NCBI RefSeq assembly: GCF_022524485.1
Contig: NZ_JAKXMK010000004.1
Span: forward strand, 248,001 to 312,000
From: Pseudonocardia alaniniphila
GTDB lineage: Bacteria; Actinomycetota; Actinomycetes; Mycobacteriales; Pseudonocardiaceae
DNA length: 64,000 bases
Direction of reading: 5' to 3'
This document shows positions 41,917 through 49,471 of this stretch, one piece after another. The first letter of the stretch is position 1. Every line of letters starts with the position of its first letter. The translations under genes and the position numbers were made by a program. Under the pieces are notes generated by a model, which saw only the letters and a list, made by a program, of their open reading frames with translations, was not told the origin of the DNA and made no database searches.

Positions 41917-42647
41917 GCGGGGACCGGTCGAAGGCCCGAACCAACACCGCAGCCAGATCTAAAACTGCCAAATCCGGAGCCAGCGGGTCGAGTAGGACGG
42001 CACTCCGTACGCCGCGCCGCTCCCCGCTCCCGATCGCAGTCGCGTTGGTAGCGGTGCTGGTTGTGGTAGCGCTGTTCGCCATCTACCGCGCGAACACCGG
42101 CACTGCCACGGGCGCAGCAAGTGACCGCTACGACGTCGGCTCGCCCGGGATTGGCGCGGTCGCCCCGGATTTCCTGCTGCCCAACGTGACCGCGCCCGCC
42201 GGCACGGGTGGGACGCCTGCGACCACGCGCCTGAGCGACTACCGCGGGAAGACGGTCCTGCTGTACTTCCACGAGGGGCTGGGCTGCCAGCCGTGCTGGG
42301 ATCAAATCCGCGACCTGCAGAAAGATCCCGCCGCCCTGGCCGCGATGGGAGCAGATCAGCTGCTGACGATCACCACCGGCCCCCAGGACCTCGTCGCGCA
42401 GAAGATGCACGACGACGGCCTGACCGAGCCCGCCCTCGTGGACTCCGACCTGCGCGTCTCCACCCAGTACCAGGCCAACCGGTACGGAATGATGGGCAGC
42501 TCAAGCGACGGGCACACCTTCGTGCTCGTCGGGCCCGACGGCATCATCCGGTGGCGCGCGGACTACGGCGGCCCGCCCCGGTTCACCATGTACGTGGCAC
42601 CTGAACAGCTGATCGCTGACGAGCGCGCAGCCCGAGCGGGCTCGTGA
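41913..42647 (+). CDS. Membrane-anchored peroxiredoxin/redoxin-like protein
   Basis: A 244-residue protein with one N-terminal helix (PLPIAVALVAVLVVVALFAIY) and an extracytoplasmic AhpC-TSA/redoxin domain: GAVAPDFLLPNV, TVLLYFHEGLGCQPCWDQIRDL (redox C-x-x-C) and GHTFVLVGPDGIIRWRADYGG. The GTG start overlaps the CcdA stop (GTGA). It would take electrons from CcdA to keep envelope proteins or copper sites reduced. Confidence 0.82.
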   Translation: MSGDRSKARTNTAARSKTAKSGASGSSRTALRTPRRSPLPIAVALVAVLVVVALFAIYRANTGTATGAASDRYDVGSPGIGAVAPDFLLPNVTAPAGTGGTPATTRLSDYRGKTVLLYFHEGLGCQPCWDQIRDLQKDPAALAAMGADQLLTITTGPQDLVAQKMHDDGLTEPALVDSDLRVSTQYQANRYGMMGSSSDGHTFVLVGPDGIIRWRADYGGPPRFTMYVAPEQLIADERAARAGS

Positions 42648-42949
42648 CCGCGATGCCCGGGCCGGTGACCAACGATCAGGAGATGACCGGGACAACGGTC
42701 GAAGTCACAGTCCTCACTCAACCCGACTGCCGGTTCTGCGAACTCGCCGCCGAGGTCCTGGCCCGGGTCGGGCGGGATCACCCGCTATCGGTGCGCCACA
42801 TCGATCTGGCCAGCCCCGACGGGCGCGATCTGGCCGCGCAACATGGCGTGCTGTTCGCCCCCGGGATCCTGCTCGACGGACAGATGTTCAGCTACGGGCG
42901 GCTCTCGGAACGCCGGCTGCGTCGCCACCTGACCCGGACCACACGGTGA
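42644..42949 (+). CDS. Small thioredoxin/glutaredoxin-like protein
   Basis: A 101-residue thioredoxin fold with the active site QPDCRFCELAAEVL (C-x-x-C) near 28 and the cis-Pro loop HGVLFAPGILLDGQMFSYGRLSE. There is no signal peptide, so it is probably cytoplasmic and may feed electrons to CcdA. It overlaps the redoxin gene by 4 bases (GTGA). Confidence 0.8.
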   Translation: MTAMPGPVTNDQEMTGTTVEVTVLTQPDCRFCELAAEVLARVGRDHPLSVRHIDLASPDGRDLAAQHGVLFAPGILLDGQMFSYGRLSERRLRRHLTRTTR

Positions 42950-42968
42950 CCCGCCGGGGCTCGGACCA

Positions 42969-43655
42969 GTGCGTCATCCGATAGCTTCGCGCCCGCGCAC
43001 GACAGGGTCCGGCTCTCCCTCTGCGACAGTGCGGCGGTGTCGGCTGGTGGTCGCGGCTGCGCTGCTCATTGTGACGTTAGCGGCATGCGCGACCAGCAAA
43101 AACGCTGTCGCCACCGGCGACGACTTCACCTTCGTCGCGCCCGGCGGCCAATCCCGCATCTTCTACGACCCGCCGGCCATCCGTGGGACCGTCCATGGGC
43201 TGTCGGGCGACAGCCTGCTTGAACCCGGCCACACGATCGGCATCGACGACTTCCCCGGCCAGGTTGTGGTGCTAAATGTCTGGGGCTCGTGGTGTGGCCC
43301 GTGCCGGGCGGAGGCCCCGGGGCTGGAGCAGACCTACGAGCAGACCCACGCCTCAGGGGTCACTCTGTTGGGCATCGACGTGCGCGACGACCGCGACGCC
43401 GCCGCCGACTTCGTCCGCGAGCACGGCATTACCTACCCATCGATCTTCGACAGCCCCTCTCGGTCCCTGTTCGCGCTGGAGGGCTTCCCCCGCAACACAG
43501 TGCCTTCCACCGTCGTTCTCGACCGCCGGCACCGGGTGGCCGCGGTGCTCCTCACTGCGCTGCGGGTGGCGGAGCTGATGCCCGTGGTTCAGCGGGTCGC
43601 CGCCGAACCCGCTGATCCACCACGGCCTGGACCGGTGAGCGGAGCGGCGCCGTGA
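42969..43655 (+). CDS. TlpA/ResA-like thiol-disulfide lipoprotein
   Basis: A 228-residue lipoprotein (signal VVAAALLIVTLAAC). The redoxin domain contains VVVLNVWGSWCGPCRAEAPGLEQTY with the WCGPC active site near 113, and NTVPSTVVLDRRHRVAAV with the cis-Pro. This is the ResA/CcsX type used in cytochrome c and copper-centre maturation. The next gene, a second CcdA, overlaps by 4 bases. Confidence 0.88.
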   Translation: MRHPIASRPRTTGSGSPSATVRRCRLVVAAALLIVTLAACATSKNAVATGDDFTFVAPGGQSRIFYDPPAIRGTVHGLSGDSLLEPGHTIGIDDFPGQVVVLNVWGSWCGPCRAEAPGLEQTYEQTHASGVTLLGIDVRDDRDAAADFVREHGITYPSIFDSPSRSLFALEGFPRNTVPSTVVLDRRHRVAAVLLTALRVAELMPVVQRVAAEPADPPRPGPVSGAAP

Positions 43656-44497
43656 ATGGCCTGACCGAGCTCGCCATCTCCGGCCCCCTGCTGATCGCGG
43701 TGCTGGTCGCGGCCGTCGCGGGCGCGGTGTCGTTCGCCTCCCCGTGCTGTATCCCGCTGGTCCCCGGCTACCTCGCCTACCTCGCCGGACTAGCCGGCGC
43801 CACGCCAAGCACCAATCCGCGCCCCTCCGCGGCGAGCATCGGCGGTGGAGGCTCGACCGGGGATCCTGGGCTCGGCGCCGCATCGCCGACGGTCCGGATA
43901 CGGCGGACCGAACGTGCCCGCCTGGTCGTCGCAGCGCTGCTGTTCGTCGCCGGGTTCACCGCAGTGTTCACGGCCGGGATCATGAGCGTGTTGGGACTGT
44001 CCGACCTGCTCGTGCTCAACGAGCAACTGCTCGAGCGCCTGGGCGGGGTCGTCACGATCGCGATGGGGTTCGCGTTCCTCGGGCTGATCCCACCACTGCA
44101 GCGCGACGTGCGGATCCACCACCGGCCCCAGCGCGGACTGTGGGGCGCCCCGGTGCTGGGCGCGGTATTCGGGCTGGGCTGGACCCCGTGCCTGGGACCC
44201 ACCCTCACCGGGGTCCTCGCCCTCGCCGCCGGCACCCAGGTCGGACCGACCACCCCGCGCGGGCTGCTGCTAGTGCTCGCCTACAGCCTCGGGCTCGGCC
44301 TGCCGTTCGTGGCGCTCGCCGTGGGCGCGGGCTGGGCGGTACGTGCCACCGGCTGGCTACGCCGCCACACCCGCATCATCCAACTCGCCGGCGGCGTGAT
44401 GCTCCTGGCAGTCGGGCTGCTGCTGGTCACCGGGCTGTGGGGGCTGTTCATCGCGTGGCTGCGCGCCCCCATCGGCGGCTTCACCACCCCGTTGTAA
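43652..44497 (+). CDS. ccdA: CcdA cytochrome c biogenesis-type membrane protein
   Basis: A 281-residue, six-helix CcdA. GAVSFASPCCIPLVPGYLAYLAGLAG near 25 and GAVFGLGWTPCLGPTLTGVLALA near 170 carry the two half-sites (PCC and PCLGPT). The loop between helices 1 and 2 is unusually long and glycine-rich. It differs from the CcdA at 40978, so the operon has two thiol shuttles, perhaps with different partners (redoxin and TlpA). Confidence 0.87.
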   Translation: MNGLTELAISGPLLIAVLVAAVAGAVSFASPCCIPLVPGYLAYLAGLAGATPSTNPRPSAASIGGGGSTGDPGLGAASPTVRIRRTERARLVVAALLFVAGFTAVFTAGIMSVLGLSDLLVLNEQLLERLGGVVTIAMGFAFLGLIPPLQRDVRIHHRPQRGLWGAPVLGAVFGLGWTPCLGPTLTGVLALAAGTQVGPTTPRGLLLVLAYSLGLGLPFVALAVGAGWAVRATGWLRRHTRIIQLAGGVMLLAVGLLLVTGLWGLFIAWLRAPIGGFTTPL

Positions 44498-44667
44498 AGG
44501 AGACGAGCGCGCCTCACGTGACCCTGGCCTGACCTGTGCCTGGAGCTGCGCGACGAGGTACCTCGTACGCCTCGCGGCCCGCTTATTCGCCACTGCCGAT
44601 CAATCCGTGCCAGCTCGGTCTCCGCGCAGGTGCGGGCGGGTGACATGGCGATCGGCCCGAGAACTAA

Positions 44668-44693
44668 CTACTGTCTCCGTACGGAGGCAGTAG
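44668..44693. promoter_or_regulatory. BlaI-type copper-regulon operator, site 4 (small proteins and CopCD)
   Basis: Arms CTACTG/CAGTAG around the core CTCCGTACGGAG, palindromic except for one T/G pair. It lies 43 bases upstream of the first small-protein gene and is the best copy of the motif. Confidence 0.68.
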
Positions 44694-44736
44694 AAGACCG
44701 TGGTGTCGGGGCCGCCATTTCTCCTGAAGGGGGACC

Positions 44737-44931
44737 ATGCAGTCGTTGCTGTACGGAGTGGCCGTACTCGCCTGTCCGGTCGGGATGGGCGTGATGATGT
44801 GGATGATGATGCGCGGGCAGCGCCGCAGGCCCGACGACGCCAGCGCCGAGCAGCAGCTCGCCGCGTTGCGCGCGGAGATCGACATCCTCAAGGCCGATCG
44901 GGCCGGGCAGTCCACATCAGGACATTCGTAG
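44737..44931 (+). CDS. Small methionine-rich membrane protein
   Basis: A 64-residue protein with one helix ([24 protein letters not shown]) rich in Met and with one Cys, followed by a helical, charged tail ([18 protein letters not shown]). The Met cluster in the membrane part could contact Cu(I). The family is not recognised. It is first behind operator site 4 and overlaps the next small gene by one base. Confidence 0.6.
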   Translation: MQSLLYGVAVLACPVGMGVMMWMMMRGQRRRPDDASAEQQLAALRAEIDILKADRAGQSTSGHS

Positions 44932-45203
44932 TGTCGGGCTGGTTCTCCGTGGTGATCGCCGTGTTGTTCTCTGGGGTGGTTGCGGTGCTGGTGATCTCCG
45001 CGGCGTACGTGTTCTGCGTGCGCCCCGTGCTCAGCGCGCGCAGGCACGGCCATGGCCGGGCGCGTGGATTCAGCGTGGGTACGGCCTGGACGGCCGAACC
45101 TGGCTGCCAGCTCATCGAGCGGCCCGCGGAGCGTGACGCTCCACTCGCCTACCAGCCTCATCATCGACACGAGATGCCAGCAGATGCGGAGCGGCGGCCC
45201 TGA
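44931..45203 (+). CDS. Small single-helix membrane protein of unknown function
   Basis: A 90-residue protein with one helix (WFSVVIAVLFSGVVAVLVISAAYVFCV) and a basic, His-containing tail (RRHGHGRARG, HHRHEMPADAERRP). The GTG start overlaps the upstream stop. It ends 11 bases before the copC-copD gene, so it is part of that operon. Confidence 0.55.
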   Translation: MSGWFSVVIAVLFSGVVAVLVISAAYVFCVRPVLSARRHGHGRARGFSVGTAWTAEPGCQLIERPAERDAPLAYQPHHRHEMPADAERRP

Positions 45204-45214
45204 GTCCGCAACTG

Positions 45215-47293
45215 ATGTCCACAGCAGCAGCCGATTTCTTCCCCGATAGTCGTCGCCGAACGCGCCGGCCGCGCAGCGTGTTACTCGGGCTGCTTGTTGC
45301 GCTGCTGTGGCTGGCGCTGCCCGCCCCCGCCGCGTCCGCGCACGCGTACCTGCTCGCGAGCACCCCACCTGACGGCTACGCGGTGCCCACTTCGCCAACC
45401 GCGCTGAGCCTGGACTTCGACCAATCCGTCACCATCGGCGCCACCCCGATGGAGCTGACCGATACCGCTGGCGCCCCCCATTCGGTTGGGCCCGCGATGC
45501 TGTCGCTGGGGGGACGACGGCTCTCGGCCCCGGTGCCTGCACAGTTGGCGAACGGGGGGTACCGGATCCGCTGGGAGGTCACCGCCGATGACGGCGATCT
45601 GGTGTCGGGAACCATCACCTTCACCGTCGGGCCCGGCGCGATCGCTCCCGCCGGCGGGTCCGGCGGCGCCGCGGTGGAGTCGCCGGTCGTGGTCGTAGCC
45701 CGCTGGGCACTGTTCGCCGGGCTGGCCCTTGCGCTGGGAGGGGTGGTCGGTGACCGGTTCACCGGCCGCGTGCTCCACGAGGTGGACGCCGACCGGGCCG
45801 CACGGCCACGGCCACTGACCATTGTCGGGGCCGGGCTGGGCGCGGTGGCCGCGGTCGTGCTCGCCGCCGCGCAAGTCGGGCTGAACCTGGGGCAGCTGGT
45901 CAGCACCGGGCCCGGGCGGGTGCTGGGGGTCGAGATCCTCGCGTTCGCCCTCACGGCTGCCCTCGCTGGTCTGGGCCGTCATCACCAGGGCCCGATCGTG
46001 CGGACCAGCGTCGCGGTCGCTCTGCTGGCCGTGGTGGCCGCCGAGGGGCTGCGGGCCCATCCGCATGAGGACAGCCCGATCCTCGGGACCGCGCTGACCA
46101 TCGCCCACCTGTTCGCCGCCGGCATCTGGATTGGCGCCCTCGTGCACGTGCTGCGCGTCGCCCACCGCTGGCGCGACCGGGTCGGCTGGACGCGGCTACT
46201 GATCCATGACTACGCCCGCCTGGCGCTGATCCTGGTCGCGGTGGTGGTCGCCACCGGCACCGCCGAAGCCATCATCGTGCTCCCCACACCCGCGTCACTG
46301 ATCACCACCGCATACGGGCTGGTGCTGCTGGGCAAAATCACCCTCGTCGCAGTGGTCCTCGCGATCGCCACGCTGGCGCGCCGCCGCCTACGGCACTCCG
46401 TCCGTGCCGCGGCGGGGCAACCGTTGGGGCGCGCTGTCCGGGTCGAGGCCGCCGGACTGGTCGGGGTCCTCGCCGCCACCGCGGTGCTCGTCTCCGTGAC
46501 GCCGGCTGGCCCCACCAGCACCGATCTCGCCGCGCCACCCCCGCCGGTCGGGCCGGTCGTGCCGGTCGGCACCCTCGCCGGGCAGATCACCGTGAACGCC
46601 AGCGCCAGCGCTGGGCAGCTCGTGATCCGCATGAGCAGCCCCGACCGTGACGACCTGGGCACCGACGACACCGGCCCCGCCCATACCGGCTCAGACAACA
46701 ACACCCCCGTTGTCGCTCAAGGTGGCGCCAACGGCGACGGCGCAGCGCCGGCGGACTACCGGATCAGCGCGCTGCTCACCGCACCAGGAGCCGCCCCTGC
46801 CGCACTCACGCTGCGGGGCTGCGGGCCGGGTTGTTTCACCAGCCCGGTGACCTGGCAGCCCGGCAACAACCAGCTACGGCTGACCGTCGCCGCAGCACCC
46901 TGGTCCGGCGGCGCCGCCACCCTGGACATCCCATGGCCGGCGACGAGCGACCCGACCCTGCTACCCGCCGTGCTGGTCGCCATGCGCGGGGTCAAGCAGA
47001 TGACCGTGCACCAGGCCGTAACCAGCAACTACACCGGCGACCCCGGCGCGGAAACCCCGTTGTCCTTCAGCGGTACGGACTACCTCGCTACTGAGCCCTA
47101 CGGCAGCGGCGGCGGCAAGCCAGTGATCCTGACCAGCCGACCCGAGGAGACCGAGATCGGACTCGGGTTCCCCGGCGGCATCGCCATCCGCCTGTCGCTA
47201 GGCCCCGATCATCGGATCCTGCACGAGGTGGCGACCACCCCCAACCACCTGATCACCTCCACGTTCGAATACCCACCCGACGCGGGGCCGTGA
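45215..47293 (+). CDS. CopC-CopD fusion copper resistance/uptake protein
   Basis: 692 residues. A signal peptide is followed by a CopC domain starting HAYLLASTPPDG, where the first mature His is a Cu(II) ligand; YRIRWEVTADDGDLVSGTITFTV follows near 115-137. The CopD membrane part (about 165-420) has HPHEDSPILGTALTIAHLFAAGIWIGALVHVLRVAHRW with conserved histidines. A long extracytoplasmic C-terminal domain (about 450-690), similar to YtkA-like domains, completes it. Such fusions handle envelope copper import or sequestration. A hairpin follows immediately. Confidence 0.87.
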   Translation: MSTAAADFFPDSRRRTRRPRSVLLGLLVALLWLALPAPAASAHAYLLASTPPDGYAVPTSPTALSLDFDQSVTIGATPMELTDTAGAPHSVGPAMLSLGGRRLSAPVPAQLANGGYRIRWEVTADDGDLVSGTITFTVGPGAIAPAGGSGGAAVESPVVVVARWALFAGLALALGGVVGDRFTGRVLHEVDADRAARPRPLTIVGAGLGAVAAVVLAAAQVGLNLGQLVSTGPGRVLGVEILAFALTAALAGLGRHHQGPIVRTSVAVALLAVVAAEGLRAHPHEDSPILGTALTIAHLFAAGIWIGALVHVLRVAHRWRDRVGWTRLLIHDYARLALILVAVVVATGTAEAIIVLPTPASLITTAYGLVLLGKITLVAVVLAIATLARRRLRHSVRAAAGQPLGRAVRVEAAGLVGVLAATAVLVSVTPAGPTSTDLAAPPPPVGPVVPVGTLAGQITVNASASAGQLVIRMSSPDRDDLGTDDTGPAHTGSDNNTPVVAQGGANGDGAAPADYRISALLTAPGAAPAALTLRGCGPGCFTSPVTWQPGNNQLRLTVAAAPWSGGAATLDIPWPATSDPTLLPAVLVAMRGVKQMTVHQAVTSNYTGDPGAETPLSFSGTDYLATEPYGSGGGKPVILTSRPEETEIGLGFPGGIAIRLSLGPDHRILHEVATTPNHLITSTFEYPPDAGP

Positions 47294-47321
47294 GAGCGAA
47301 ACCTCGCTGGCATTCGCTCTC
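47292..47321 (+). terminator. Hairpin terminator after CopCD
   Basis: Perfect 9-base arms GAGAGCGAA and TTCGCTCTC around a 12-base loop, starting in the CopCD stop codon. There is no T-run. Confidence 0.55.
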
Positions 47322-47990
47322 TCCGGCCGCCGGTGCGGCGACCGTGCTGACAGGCCGACGCCCGGCCGGAGCCTCAGGGTATTGATCAGGGCAGCAGCTG
47401 CGGCACGGGAGCGCGGGGAGATCGGGGAGCGGGGCATCGGGGCGCGCCAGTCGAGCCCTGCGGCGATCACCAAGACATGGGCCCGCGCGACGCTGCCGGC
47501 TGGTGCCGCTGTACCGCTGGGAGACATCGCCGACGTGACGATCGCCGTGGAGGCCGAGCAGGCTATCGCTCGACACGCGGCCGGCTCCGGCGGCACGTCG
47601 ACGTCAGCGAAGCGGCACGGCAGGAAGGCCGGGTGAGCGCCGAGACCCTCGCCCGGGTCGACACGCCAACACCCGGCGACCAGCAGGAACCACTGCGAGA
47701 GCCGGTTCCAAGCGGTTCGAGGCGTGCGCACAGGCGTGCAGTAGTTGTGGCGACGAGTGCGCGCGGCACGCAGAGATCGGGATGGAGCACTGCCGACGAG
47801 TGTCGGCGTTGTGAGGCGGCTTGCCGCGAGCTCCTTGCCTCACTTTGATCAACTCGGCTGACCGGCGGACCGAGCCGCGAGTAATCCAGGCTCTCCCGCG
47901 CTCGAACCGTCGCCGACGGCCGAGTGAACGCTGGTCCACGCTTCGAACCGTCATCGGCATCGTCGCGACCGTCGGGCATCATGGGACGCG
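47322..47990. other. Region without a convincing gene
   Basis: Several open frames of 60-180 codons overlap here on both strands, but all are rich in Arg/Pro/Ser and lack start signals, domains or neighbours in phase. One plus-strand frame (47382-47636) ends in a basic GTSTSAKRHGRKAG and might be a remnant. No repeats were seen. Confidence 0.4.
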
Positions 47991-48482
47991 ATGGGTGAGG
48001 GAGCAGCACGGCCAGCGGCCACGCGTCTGTCCGCGTGGCGACTGATCGTGCTCGCGTTCACCCTCGCCGGAATCGTCGCGATGCACGGGCTCGCATCGAC
48101 CGACCCCGCCGGGCAGCATCAAAGCGCGCTCGATGTGACGATGGCACCAGGAACCCACGAGCCGCCGACTGTGCCCGCTGTGCCTGCTCATGGCCAAGGA
48201 CAGAACGCGATGCCGGCAGCCCATGCTGTGCCCGTCGATCTGCTTCCTCGGCTCAGCGACGACGTGGTCCTGACGCCGGGCAATCAGCACGATGGGCACG
48301 ACCTGATGGCGGCGTGTCTGGCCGTTCTGCTGGGTCTGCTTGCCGCAGTCGTTCTCGCGCTCCTCCGATCCTGGCGCGGACCCGACTGGATAGCCAACGC
48401 CACCCGTCGCTGGTCCACCGCAGCAGCAGCGAGAGCTCCGCCCCGGCCGCTGTTCCTATCCCTGTGTGTGTTCCGGAACTGA
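47991..48482 (+). CDS. DUF6153-like small membrane protein, His/Met-containing
   Basis: A 163-residue protein with two helices (LIVLAFTLAGIVAMHGLAST and LMAACLAVLLGLLAAVVLALL) and an outside loop with several His and Met (GQHQSALDVTMAPGTHEPP, HGQGQNAMPAAHAV, QHDGHDLM). AMHGL is typical of the DUF6153 group, often found next to DUF305 copper proteins, as here. The function is unknown. Confidence 0.6.
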   Translation: MGEGAARPAATRLSAWRLIVLAFTLAGIVAMHGLASTDPAGQHQSALDVTMAPGTHEPPTVPAVPAHGQGQNAMPAAHAVPVDLLPRLSDDVVLTPGNQHDGHDLMAACLAVLLGLLAAVVLALLRSWRGPDWIANATRRWSTAAAARAPPRPLFLSLCVFRN

Positions 48483-48549
48483 GGAGAAGCGCGCCCGGCG
48501 CATCCCGGGCCGCCGCCCCTTAGATTCCGCACACCCAGAGGAAGCTTTC

Positions 48550-49188
48550 ATGCCGATTAACCAGTTCGCCGTGCGCGCCGCCGGAACGGTCGCCGCACTC
48601 GCGCTGTCTCTCACGCTGGCCGCTTGCGGCGGCAACACCCCCTCGACACCGAACTCACCAGCTGGCGCCGCCTCGACCGCCGCGCAGCCGAGCCAGCAGT
48701 TCAACGACAACGACGTCCACTTCACGCAGATGATGATCCCGCACCACCGTCAAGCGATCGCAATGGCTGAAATGGCCACCGGCCGCGCCCAGAACCCAGA
48801 CGTCAAGGCGCTCGCACAACAGATCAAGAACGAGCAGGACCCCGAGATTCAGACCATGACCGGGTTCCTCAAGGCCTGGGGAGCTCAGGTACCGCAGGAC
48901 GATGCCATGAGCGGCATGGACCACAGCAGCATGAGCAACGGCGACATGACCGACATGTCCGGGATGATGAGCCCTGAGGAGATGACCCAGCTCAGCAGTG
49001 CCAGCGGAACCAACTTCGACCGGATGTTCCTGCAGATGATGATCGCCCACCACCAGGGCGCGGTCACGGACGCACAGCAAGAGCTGTCCGAAGGCATGAA
49101 CGAGCAGGCGAAAACCCTCGCCTCGAGCATCGTTACCACGCAGACCGCAGAGATCAACCGCATGCAGCAATTGCTGCCGACGCTCTGA
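48550..49188 (+). CDS. DUF305 family lipoprotein
   Basis: A 212-residue lipoprotein (signal ALALSLTLAACGG). The DUF305 ferritin-like repeat appears twice: FTQMMIPHHRQAIAMAEMA near 57 and FLQMMIAHHQGAVTDAQQEL near 165, each with an MM..HH metal motif. A Met/Asp/His-rich linker (AMSGMDHSSMSNGDMTDMSGMM, split over two segments) between them could bind copper. Family members sit in copper-resistance loci. It is preceded 67 bases upstream by the DUF6153-like gene. Confidence 0.85.
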   Translation: MPINQFAVRAAGTVAALALSLTLAACGGNTPSTPNSPAGAASTAAQPSQQFNDNDVHFTQMMIPHHRQAIAMAEMATGRAQNPDVKALAQQIKNEQDPEIQTMTGFLKAWGAQVPQDDAMSGMDHSSMSNGDMTDMSGMMSPEEMTQLSSASGTNFDRMFLQMMIAHHQGAVTDAQQELSEGMNEQAKTLASSIVTTQTAEINRMQQLLPTL

Positions 49189-49193
49189 TCTCA

Positions 49194-49215
49194 CCGGCTG
49201 TCCCGGTTCAGCCGG
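49194..49215 (+). terminator. Hairpin terminator after the DUF305 gene
   Basis: Arms CCGGCTG and CAGCCGG around an 8-base loop, 5 bases after the stop. Confidence 0.5.
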
Positions 49216-49471
49216 GGGCAGTGGCGGATCCCGCACTGCTCCCGACTGGCCATCTCGACAATGTATGGGCGAGTGACGTCGCTACCTCAGCTCCGCGATC
49301 ACCGTGGCGCCGACCGGCCCGTACCCGCCGAGCGCGAACACCCCCACCACGACGCCTCCCATCGCGCGCGGGTGGCAGCGCGCACCCTTTTGGACGTCCG
49401 ACCGTCACCTGCGCCACCTACTCGAATATGCCGTCCGGCCGGTGCGGCCGGATGCCGCACCGGCGGCATGG

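Noticed and set aside
47198-48009. Overlapping minus-strand frames after CopCD
   Set aside because: No start signals, no domains, and composition typical of chance frames.
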